36,372 bases of DNA from positions 1 through 36,372 of the forward strand of contig JABEVE010000061.1 of the NCBI GenBank assembly GCA_013044035.1. The letters run 5' to 3'. Source of the stretch: Burkholderiales bacterium. Its GTDB lineage: Bacteria; Pseudomonadota; Gammaproteobacteria; Burkholderiales; Burkholderiaceae_C. The notes beneath the pieces were generated by a model, which saw only the letters and a list, made by a program, of their open reading frames with translations, was not told where the DNA came from and made no database searches. Positions 8,655 to 16,342 of the stretch are shown in pieces; the stretch's first letter is position 1; each line of letters begins with the position of its first letter. The position numbers and the translations under genes are program-made.

Positions 8655-9593
8655 CTAATTGGACACATGCGCTGGATCTGCTCCGGGTGGGACATGGTGA
8701 GCGCGGTCTGGCGCCAGATCCAACGCGGCGCTTTGCCGTTTCAGCACGTCCGCACAAATCCAGTCGATGAAGGCGCGCTGGGCGTTGATCGAGGTCATGA
8801 TGTGGTCGATGGGCGCCAGCCAGTCCGTGCGCAGGCCGGGGATCGGTGCATCATCCAGCCCAAAGGCCTCGACGATTTGTGCGTCGTAGTTGACGTTGCT
8901 GAAGTCAGCCCCCGACTGCACCACCGAGACTTGCACGCCCCTTTGCGCCAGTTGTGTGAGACCCGGAATCAATTGCGCTTTTGTGGGGCGGTCGCCAACA
9001 GGGGCTGCGGCATCGGCCTGCAACCGCTGGAGCCTTCGCATCAGCCCCAGCGAAAGCCAACCCAGAAAACTCACGGCACGTCGCAGGTAGAGCATGAAGG
9101 CGGTTGGCTTGAAACCGTGGCTGCGCAGCCGAATGGCAATGAAACGCCAGCGACTTCGCAGGGTCTGCAAAAAGAAGACGTCATGCAGGATGATGTGGCG
9201 CACGCGCGCGTCTTGCTGCGCGGTCCAATAGCTCGGCAGCGCGCCGGAACAGAAACCGAGCAAGGTGAAATGCGGCACGCGCGTGGCGGCCTGCAGCGTG
9301 TCCATCGCCGCCTGCAAATCGCGCACCACCTGTTGCTGGTAGTTCAGTTGGCCGTCCGCCCCCAGGCTGTCGCCCATGCCGTGCAGGTCGAAACGGATGG
9401 TGGGGATGCCGTGGCGCGCCAGCTCGCGCGCAAGCTTGACGTTGATGCGATGCGGCCCGACGCGGTGCACCACGCCGGCGTTGAACAACACCATGCCGCA
9501 TGCTGCGGCAGACGCGTCGAGGTGTGCGGCGGGCAGGGTCAGGGTGCCGATCAGTCCGTGGTCGGGGCCGAAGGCGAGGGTGGTTTCATGCAT
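8655..9593 (-). CDS. Alpha/beta-hydrolase, exosortase-A-system-associated hydrolase 1-like, Cys in the nucleophile elbow
   Basis: A 312-aa alpha/beta-hydrolase fold protein. IRFDLHGMGDSLG (67-79) is the strand 4 and loop segment typical of the fold. The nucleophile elbow reads LLGFCSG, so the G-x-S-x-G pattern becomes G-F-Cys115-S-G. DH at 263-264 is the candidate catalytic His motif. From memory, the hydrolase 1 family found in exosortase-type EPS loci (TIGR03100) also has Cys at this place, which supports the assignment. Its natural substrate is not known. A Cys nucleophile would suit thioester or acyl-transfer chemistry, which matters next to a thioesterase-less NRPS. The start overlaps the previous hydrolase stop by 8 bp, indicating coupled translation. 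Confidence 0.8.
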   Translation of the reverse strand: MHETTLAFGPDHGLIGTLTLPAAHLDASAAACGMVLFNAGVVHRVGPHRINVKLARELARHGIPTIRFDLHGMGDSLGADGQLNYQQQVVRDLQAAMDTLQAATRVPHFTLLGFCSGALPSYWTAQQDARVRHIILHDVFFLQTLRSRWRFIAIRLRSHGFKPTAFMLYLRRAVSFLGWLSLGLMRRLQRLQADAAAPVGDRPTKAQLIPGLTQLAQRGVQVSVVQSGADFSNVNYDAQIVEAFGLDDAPIPGLRTDWLAPIDHIMTSINAQRAFIDWICADVLKRQSAALDLAPDRAHHVPPGADPAHVSN

Positions 9594-10416
9594 GGGCGGC
9601 TTGTGTCAGGGCGTCAAGCGCGCGGTCCACCCAGGCCCGGGGAACGATGGCGGTGTTCAACGCGCTGTTGGTGGCCCAGTCGATGTCGGAGTCGGAGGGC
9701 GCAATGCGCAATTGGGGCGACGCCAGAAGATCGCGCCTGGCCGTCCAGGCGGTGAACGCGTCGATTTGTGGCGTGAGGATGATGCTGTGGCGGGCACGGC
9801 CGGGCCAGGGTTGGCGCGGGTCGATGCGCGCGGCAATTTGCGCCTTGCAGGCCGGCGTCAGCGCGAAGCCCAGCGTCTCACCGTCAGGATCGGGCAGGTT
9901 GAATTGGCGCAGCGCGGGGTCGATGCGCCAGCGCGAGGCGAACATGCCGGCCATGGTGTCGGCGTTGGATTGCCGCAAGGCCAGTAGATGGCTGCTGCCA
10001 TCGGCCACCGGCTCGAACAGCAGCAGATGGTCCAGCGGCTCGGTCCAACGACGTGAGGCCAGCGCCGCGATGTTGCCGCCCAGCCGCAGTCCCAGGCATG
10101 ACAGCTTGCCGACGCGGCTGCGCTGCAGCAGCAGGTTGCCGGCAGCCACGGTGTCGGCGATGGCGCCGTCGAGGTCGAACTCGGTGTCCTCGCCGGCCGA
10201 GTCGCCGCTGCCGTAGTAGTCGAAGCGCAACACATGAAAGCCAGTCGCCGCCAGGCGGTCGCCGAGCACACGGTACAGGCGATGGGCGCGAATGGCTTCC
10301 TGACCGAAGGGGTTGCACAGCAGCACGGCATGGTCACGTGCCGTGGCGTCGGCACTCGGCTCGAGATGCAGCGCGAACAGCTCGCGCGCGTCGCGCAAGA
10401 ATCGCAGTGGGGTCAA
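9586..10416 (-). CDS. Alpha/beta-hydrolase-fold protein, exosortase-A-system-associated hydrolase 2-like, Arg in the nucleophile elbow
   Basis: A protein of about 276 aa from a proposed TTG start at 10416. The TTG overlaps the phosphopantetheinyl transferase stop as TTGA and has GGAG eight bases upstream. GTG 10425 is also possible. The open frame extends upstream to 10494, but that part is a shadow of the transferase gene. VLLCNPFGQEA (31-41) and VLRFDYYGSGDS (62-73) show the fold. The elbow is CLGLRLGG, so Arg111 stands where Ser, Cys or Asp should be. I recall a similar GLRLG elbow in hydrolase 2 proteins of exosortase loci (TIGR03101). This suggests a non-catalytic or unusual member that works with hydrolase 1, encoded directly downstream with an 8-bp overlap. 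Confidence 0.75.
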   Translation of the reverse strand: MTPLRFLRDARELFALHLEPSADATARDHAVLLCNPFGQEAIRAHRLYRVLGDRLAATGFHVLRFDYYGSGDSAGEDTEFDLDGAIADTVAAGNLLLQRSRVGKLSCLGLRLGGNIAALASRRWTEPLDHLLLFEPVADGSSHLLALRQSNADTMAGMFASRWRIDPALRQFNLPDPDGETLGFALTPACKAQIAARIDPRQPWPGRARHSIILTPQIDAFTAWTARRDLLASPQLRIAPSDSDIDWATNSALNTAIVPRAWVDRALDALTQAAHA

Positions 10417-11261
10417 GTTCGCCACTCCGGCTGATGGCTGGCGATCTGCGGCTCGATATGCGCGAAACCTCCCACCACGGCCAGCGCGGCGCAATAGCCG
10501 CTGGGAGCTGCCAGCGGAGCGATGTCGATGGGTGTGTCAACACCGCCCACCTCCACGGTTCGGCGCTGCCGGTCCAAGCCCACATGCAGCTGGCGCGGCT
10601 CCAGCCGCAGGCCGATGCCCAGTGCTTTCAGGCAGGCTTCCTTGCGTGTCCAGCAGCCGACGAACATGTCCGCATGGTCGGATGCGGCACATTGCGCCAA
10701 CTCGTCGAGCTCCATGGCGCTCAGCACGCCGGCAGCCAGGTCGGGGCCGGGCAGATCGTCGCGCACGGCCTCGATGTCTACACCCACTTCGATACCTGCC
10801 GTCACGGCGATCAGCGCCAGATCCTTGCTGTGGCTCAGGTTGAAGCACAGCGGCGAGCGACCCACGCCAGGCGACGCTTGCAGCAGCACCGGCTTGCCGT
10901 GAGCGTCCGTGGCGAAGCGCAACTGCTGCGGCGGCACGGCGAGATAGGCGCCGAGAATGCGCCGCAGCCAAGCATGCGCCGTCACATAGCGCCGCCAGTC
11001 ATGGGCGTAGACGAAGCGTTGGGCACGCTCGGTCTCGGCGGCGTCGAGCAGGGCGGGCGCATCGGCACCCATATCGCGCAGATCGAGCCGCCAGATGTGC
11101 ACATTGCGGCCCTGCGGCCAGGCCAGCGTGGCCGGCCCATGGGCGCACGGGCGCGGCGGCAGCGTGGTGGCAAGACTCGGCGGCCTGGGGTTGTACGGCG
11201 CATTGCCATGCGCGCGCGACCAGCGCTGGGCATGGGGTTCGCGGGTTGGTGTGGACAGCAT
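10413..11261 (-). CDS. Sfp-type 4'-phosphopantetheinyl transferase
   Basis: Transfers the phosphopantetheine arm of CoA to the conserved Ser of carrier domains. Here it is surely dedicated to the carrier domains of the two megasynthases upstream. At 282 aa it has the Sfp length. The motifs are complete: FNLSHSKDLAL with His144, GVDIE at 160-164 with metal-binding Asp162 and Glu164, and WTRKEACLKALG at 204-215 with Lys207, Glu208 and Lys212. The first 45 residues are a Pro-rich, probably disordered extension. The ATG at 11261 is firm, because GGAGG lies five bases upstream. It follows the NRPS by 22 bp and overlaps the next hydrolase by 4 bp. Confidence 0.93.
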   Translation of the reverse strand: MLSTPTREPHAQRWSRAHGNAPYNPRPPSLATTLPPRPCAHGPATLAWPQGRNVHIWRLDLRDMGADAPALLDAAETERAQRFVYAHDWRRYVTAHAWLRRILGAYLAVPPQQLRFATDAHGKPVLLQASPGVGRSPLCFNLSHSKDLALIAVTAGIEVGVDIEAVRDDLPGPDLAAGVLSAMELDELAQCAASDHADMFVGCWTRKEACLKALGIGLRLEPRQLHVGLDRQRRTVEVGGVDTPIDIAPLAAPSGYCAALAVVGGFAHIEPQIASHQPEWRT

Positions 11262-11283
11262 GGATGCCTCCGTCGGTGATGGT

Positions 11284-14200
11284 TCAGGGCAGGCTCTTGC
11301 CGCGGCCCAGGCCGCCGAACAGGCGTTTGACCAGGCCGGGTCTGCTCAGGGTCTCGACTTCGAGTTCGTCGTAATGGCGCGCGATCTGGCCCAGCGTCTC
11401 GAAGATCAGCAGGCGCGCGTTGGCGCGCTTGCCGGTGCGCTCATGCATGCCGATGACGGCTTGCATCGCCGTGAGCGAATCGCCACCCAGGTCGAAGTAG
11501 TTGTCCTGCGGTTCGATCTGCTCGGGCTTGAGGCCCAGCAGCGAAGACCAGATTTCGGCCAGGGCCTGCTCTGTCGGCGTCAGCGCGCGGTTGATGGCGT
11601 TCGGCTTGGGCGCAGTGCCGGGGTCTGCGCGCGGGGGCGTGGCCTCGGGTTGAATCTCGGGTTTGGCGGCGGCCGCGAGATGGTGCAAGGCGGCTGCCGC
11701 TGGCGAGGCCTGCGTCGCCAGCAAGGCGTTCAGCGGCTGTTGCGGGTCGGCGACGAAGCGTTGAACCAGTTCGAGGAATCGCGTCTTGAACGCCGCTGCG
11801 GTGCTCGCGCTGTAGATGTCGGCGTTATAGGTGAAGCCGCCCTCCAGCCCGTCCGGCACGTCCATCAGCCACAGGCCCAGGTCCTCGGTGGCGCCCTTCT
11901 GGAATAGGAGGATGCTGCTTTGCTCCAGATCACCCCAAAGCCGGGTGCGCTCGCGTGCATCCTGAAACGAGAATAGCGCCTGGTAGATGCCGGCGTGCTG
12001 CGAGCGCGCCTTCATTTCCGGCTCCATCGCCAGGCGCTCGAAGGGAATGTCCTGAAAGCTGAGCACGTCGAGGAATTCCTGCTTGACCCGGTGCAGGTAG
12101 TCGGTCGTGGCCTGGTTCGGGTCGAGCCGTAGTTGAAGCGGCAGCAGGTTGTTGAAAAACCCCATCACCGGCTCGACTTCGGTCATCATGCGGCCGCGCA
12201 CGGGCACGCCGATCACCACGTTCTCGCTGCCGGCGGTCTGCGCCATCATGGCGCCGTACAGCGCCAGCGCCAGCATGTTGAGGGTGACGTCCGACTGTCG
12301 GGCGATGTCACGCAGTTGCTCCGTCGTCGCCTGGTCGATGCGCACCCATTCGGTGGCGCCCTCGCCGCTCATGCCGGCGCTGCGCGGTCGGTCGGTTTGC
12401 AAGGTCTTGGGCGCTGGGGCCTGGGCCAGGCGCAGGTTCCAGTCGCGCAGCTGCGCGGCGAAGGCCGGGCTTCGCAGCCATTCGGCCTGCCAGTGGGCAT
12501 AGTCGGCATAGGTCACGGGCAGGGGCGCGAGGATGTTGGGCGTGCCCTGCCTGCGCGCGGCGTAACAGGCGGCCAGCTCGCTGTAGAGCAGGTCGAACGA
12601 CCAGCCATCCCAGATGATGTGATGGGGCATGAACAAGAAGGCATGCTCTTGCGGCGCCAGCTTGAACAGCGCGACACGGAACAGCGGCGCCTGATGGATG
12701 TCGATGGGCTGGTCGACGATCGCCTGCATGCGGCGCATGAGTTCGGCTTCGCGCTCCGCCTCGGGCCGCTGGCTGAGGTCATCGAAAGGCAGTTCGAAGT
12801 TCGCCGGCGCCATCACCACCTGTTCGTGCCGGCCGTTGACCGTGCGGATGACGCTGCGCAGCGCAGGCTGGCGCAGCATCATGTCGAGCAACGCCTGTTT
12901 GAAGGCGTCCAGCGCCAGCGGGCCGCGCAGGCGGTGCGCGGATGGCGAGTTGTAGACCACCCGACCCGGATACAACTCCTCCATGAACGCGATGCGCTCC
13001 TGCTGCGCGGTGAGCGGCGCGGTGGTGCGTACAGGGTCGTGGCGGATGGCGATGCGGCCACCACCGCCGGCATCCCGGGCCTTATCGATGGCGTGGGCCA
13101 AGCGCTCCGCCGTGGGTGACTCGAACACCAGGCGCAAGGGCAGATTCAGGTCGAGCGCGACATTGAGCTGCGCGACCAGGCGCGCGGCCAGCAGCGAGTG
13201 GCCGCCCATGGCGAAAAAGTCGTCGAGCACGCTCATGCCGGGCAGCTTGAGCACATGCTCCATCAGGCTGAGCACGGCCTGTTCCGTGGCGTTGCGTGCC
13301 GGTACGCGGCTGTGCCCCTTGTCCGCTTGCGTGGGGTTGGGGACGGGCAGCGCGCGTCGGTTGATTTTGCCGCTGGGCAGCAGCGGCATGGCGTCGAGCT
13401 GGACGATGATCTGCGGCACCATGTAGTCGGGCAGCGCCTGACGCAGGTGGTTGCGCAGGGCTTCGCCGTCGACCGGCGCGCCGTCGGCCACGACATAGGC
13501 GACGATGCGCAGGTCGCCCGGGTGGTCTTCACGGGTCATGGCCACGGCCTGGCGGATGCCGGATTGGGCCAGCAGTTGGGTTTCGATTTCGCCCAGCTCG
13601 ATGCGGTAACCGCGCACTTTCACCTGATGGTCGCTGCGGCCCAGGTAGTCGAGGGCGCCGTCGCCGCGCCAGCGGGCGATGTCGCCGGTGTTGTACAGGC
13701 GTCCACCGCTGCGCAATGGATCGGGGATGAAGCGCTCGGCCGTCAACTCGGGGCGCCCGGCGTAGCCCATGCCGACCTGCACGCCGCCGATGTAGAGATC
13801 GCCCGCCGTGCCGATGGGCAACGGCCGCAGCCGGGCATCGAGCACATGCAGTTGGGTGTTGGCGATGGGCGCGCCGATGGGCACCGAGGCGGAGGGCTCC
13901 GCAGGCCGGCATTCCCAGGCACTCACGTCCACCGCGGCCTCGGTCGGGCCGTAGAGATTGGCCAATTTCGATTGCGGCAGTACCGTGAAAAAGCGCTCGA
14001 CCAACTCGAGTGGCAGCGCTTCGCCGGAGCACACCACGCGGCGTAGCCGGGTGCAGGCGCTTGCTGCGGGCTCGTCCAGAAAGAATCGCAACATGGACGG
14101 CACGAAGTGCATCACGTCGATACGTTCGCGCCGCACCAGATCGGCCAAATACGCGCTGTCGCGGTGGCCATCAGGTTTGGCCACGACCAAGGTGGCGCCG

Positions 14201-16317
14201 ACGGCGAGCGGCCAGAAGAACTCCCACACCGAGACATCGAAGCTGAAGGGTGTTTTCTGCAGCACGCGCTCGCCCGGTTGCAGCGCATAGGCCTCCTGCA
14301 TCCACAGCAGGCGGTTGACGATGCCGCGGTGCGCGTTCATCGCGCCCTTGGGGCGGCCGGTGGAGCCGGAGGTGAAAATCACATAGGCCGGATCGGATGC
14401 GTGCCCCAAGGGCGGCAAGGGTGGCACGGCGTCGTCGGCTTGCCAGGCGGCGTCGTCGATGAACACGGGATCACCCGCCGCCGCGAAAGCGCCGCTGCGG
14501 CCGGCATGTTCCATGTGACGCGTGACCAGCAGGCGGACCCCGGCATCGTCCACCATGCCGGCCAGGCGCTCGACAGGCAGGGTTGGGTCCAGTGGCACAT
14601 AGGCCGCGCCGCTGGCGATGATGCCCACCAGCGCCACCACCAGATCGAGGCTGCGCTCCAGGCAAACGCCCACCCGTTCGCCCGGGCCGGCGCCCCGTGC
14701 GCGCAGCGCATGGGCCAGTTGACGGGCGCGGGCATGCAGCTCGCGGTAGTTGAGGGTTTGACCCTCGAATACGAGCGCGGAGGCCATCGGGTCATGCCGC
14801 AGTCCGGTTTGCAGCAGATCGTTCAGCAGCAACTCCTGCGGAAAATCGCGCGCCGTGTTGTTCCAGGCTGCAAGCAGGGCTTGCTCCGATGGCGTGGGCG
14901 CGAGCAGCGTGGCCAGAGCTTGGGCCGGATCGGCGGCTGCGCGCGCCAGCGCTTCGCGGTACAACTCGAGCCAGCGGCGCACCGTGGCCTGATCGAACAA
15001 CGCGGTCTTGTACTGGCATTCCAGCAGCAGTCCTTGCGTGTCTTGGGTGACATTGAGATACAGCTCGAAATTTTCGGCGCTGCGCGGATTGGAAAAGATT
15101 TCCGCTTGCAAGCCTGCCGGTGCAAAGCCGGCGGCATCCATGCGCGCATCCAGATTGAACAGCACGGACACCAGCGGCAAGCGTCCCGGTTCGCGCTGGA
15201 CTTGCAGGTGTTTGAGCAGACCGCCGAAGCTCACGCTCTGGTGTTCGTAAGCATCGAGCACCGCGGTGCGGGATTGCAGCACCAGCGCCGATGTGTCGGC
15301 TTCGACGTCGATCAGCATGCGGATGGGCAGCAGGTTGACGCAGTGGCCGACGAGGCTGTTGCTGCCCTTGCTCGACTGTCCTGCGGCGGAGACCCCGATG
15401 ACGACGTCGTCTTGCCCGGACAAGCGCGAGATCAGCGCGGCGAAGACGCCGAACAGCGTCGCGAACAGACTGGCCCCATGACGCGCGCCGAGCTTGCGCA
15501 CGGCATCCAGCGTGTCCGAGTCGAGACGCAAGTCCTCGCGCCGGGAGGCAAAAGCGCGCTGGGGCAGGCGCGGGCGGCGGGTGGGTAAATCGAGCGCAGG
15601 CATCGAGTGGTCGTACAGCGCGACCCAGTAGCCCGTATCGGCCTCGGCCTGCGCGACAGACGCTGGCTCGAGTTGTGCCAGGGCATGGTCGGCATAGGCT
15701 TCGGCAACCGGCAAGACGGCCTGGGGATGATCTGACGCCGCCGCGGCCAGCAGGGCCGCCAGATCGCGCAGCAGCACGCCGAAGGACCAGCCGTCGCAGA
15801 CGATGTGGTGGGCGGTGAGCACCAGCACGGCATCGAACTCGCTCAGCGCAATGAGCTGGGCGCGCAGCAGCGGGCCTTGTTCGAGGTTGAACGGGGTGTC
15901 GACGTCGGCGCGGACATGGCGCTGCAGCGAGGCTTCGCGCTGCTCGGGGGTGAGGGCGCTGATGTCGTGCACGGGCATGTCGAGCGCGAGGGATTCGGCG
16001 ATGAACATGTCCTGGCCGTCGGCACCGAAGGTCGCGCGCAGCGCGTCGTGGCGGGCGACGAGGGCGCCCAGCGCGCGGCGCAGGACTTCGGCATCGAGCG
16101 CGCCGGGCGCTGTGCTCTGCGAGAGGCTTCGCAGGCGCAGACTGACGGATTCGTTGTAGGCCAGACTGGCTTCGGCGCCGAGCTGGCAGGCGAGCCAGAT
16201 TTCGCGCTGCGCCTCGGTGGTGGGCACGACACGGGCGATGGGCGCGGCGTCGGCGAAAGGGTTGTAGTCGACGGCGGAGAGGCCGTCTGGGCCTGGGTCT
16301 TGGCTCATGTCGTTCAT
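11284..16317 (-). CDS. Non-ribosomal peptide synthetase, C-A-PCP-C-PCP, predicted serine-activating
   Basis: A protein of 1677 aa. Domains by residue: C1 about 28-470 with HHIVCDG (His171, Asp175); A about 500-995 with FTSGSTGRPKG, NLYGPTE, YNTGD and LPSGKINRRALP; PCP1 about 1010-1075 with GGHSL (Ser1041); C2 about 1098-1520 with HHIIWDG (His1233, Asp1237); PCP2 about 1585-1650 with GGDSL (Ser1614). Specificity positions read by eye are D694 V695 W698 H737 V762 S764 L788 V796 D797. This gives DVWHVSLVD, almost the EntF serine code. There is no epimerase, second A domain, thioesterase or reductase, so the last C-PCP pair must be loaded in trans or act in release. C1 should accept the product of the upstream hybrid synthase. 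GGGAG lies nine bases before ATG 16317, and the gap to the upstream gene is 25 bp. Confidence 0.93.
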   Translation of the reverse strand: MNDMSQDPGPDGLSAVDYNPFADAAPIARVVPTTEAQREIWLACQLGAEASLAYNESVSLRLRSLSQSTAPGALDAEVLRRALGALVARHDALRATFGADGQDMFIAESLALDMPVHDISALTPEQREASLQRHVRADVDTPFNLEQGPLLRAQLIALSEFDAVLVLTAHHIVCDGWSFGVLLRDLAALLAAAASDHPQAVLPVAEAYADHALAQLEPASVAQAEADTGYWVALYDHSMPALDLPTRRPRLPQRAFASRREDLRLDSDTLDAVRKLGARHGASLFATLFGVFAALISRLSGQDDVVIGVSAAGQSSKGSNSLVGHCVNLLPIRMLIDVEADTSALVLQSRTAVLDAYEHQSVSFGGLLKHLQVQREPGRLPLVSVLFNLDARMDAAGFAPAGLQAEIFSNPRSAENFELYLNVTQDTQGLLLECQYKTALFDQATVRRWLELYREALARAAADPAQALATLLAPTPSEQALLAAWNNTARDFPQELLLNDLLQTGLRHDPMASALVFEGQTLNYRELHARARQLAHALRARGAGPGERVGVCLERSLDLVVALVGIIASGAAYVPLDPTLPVERLAGMVDDAGVRLLVTRHMEHAGRSGAFAAAGDPVFIDDAAWQADDAVPPLPPLGHASDPAYVIFTSGSTGRPKGAMNAHRGIVNRLLWMQEAYALQPGERVLQKTPFSFDVSVWEFFWPLAVGATLVVAKPDGHRDSAYLADLVRRERIDVMHFVPSMLRFFLDEPAASACTRLRRVVCSGEALPLELVERFFTVLPQSKLANLYGPTEAAVDVSAWECRPAEPSASVPIGAPIANTQLHVLDARLRPLPIGTAGDLYIGGVQVGMGYAGRPELTAERFIPDPLRSGGRLYNTGDIARWRGDGALDYLGRSDHQVKVRGYRIELGEIETQLLAQSGIRQAVAMTREDHPGDLRIVAYVVADGAPVDGEALRNHLRQALPDYMVPQIIVQLDAMPLLPSGKINRRALPVPNPTQADKGHSRVPARNATEQAVLSLMEHVLKLPGMSVLDDFFAMGGHSLLAARLVAQLNVALDLNLPLRLVFESPTAERLAHAIDKARDAGGGGRIAIRHDPVRTTAPLTAQQERIAFMEELYPGRVVYNSPSAHRLRGPLALDAFKQALLDMMLRQPALRSVIRTVNGRHEQVVMAPANFELPFDDLSQRPEAEREAELMRRMQAIVDQPIDIHQAPLFRVALFKLAPQEHAFLFMPHHIIWDGWSFDLLYSELAACYAARRQGTPNILAPLPVTYADYAHWQAEWLRSPAFAAQLRDWNLRLAQAPAPKTLQTDRPRSAGMSGEGATEWVRIDQATTEQLRDIARQSDVTLNMLALALYGAMMAQTAGSENVVIGVPVRGRMMTEVEPVMGFFNNLLPLQLRLDPNQATTDYLHRVKQEFLDVLSFQDIPFERLAMEPEMKARSQHAGIYQALFSFQDARERTRLWGDLEQSSILLFQKGATEDLGLWLMDVPDGLEGGFTYNADIYSASTAAAFKTRFLELVQRFVADPQQPLNALLATQASPAAAALHHLAAAAKPEIQPEATPPRADPGTAPKPNAINRALTPTEQALAEIWSSLLGLKPEQIEPQDNYFDLGGDSLTAMQAVIGMHERTGKRANARLLIFETLGQIARHYDELEVETLSRPGLVKRLFGGLGRGKSLP

Positions 16318-16342
16318 GGGTGTGTGCTCCCGGTGAAGAGGC

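Noticed and set aside
14107-15588. 493-codon plus-strand frame opposite the NRPS
   Set aside because: Mirror frame of C and A domain coding sequence, with no recognisable domain.
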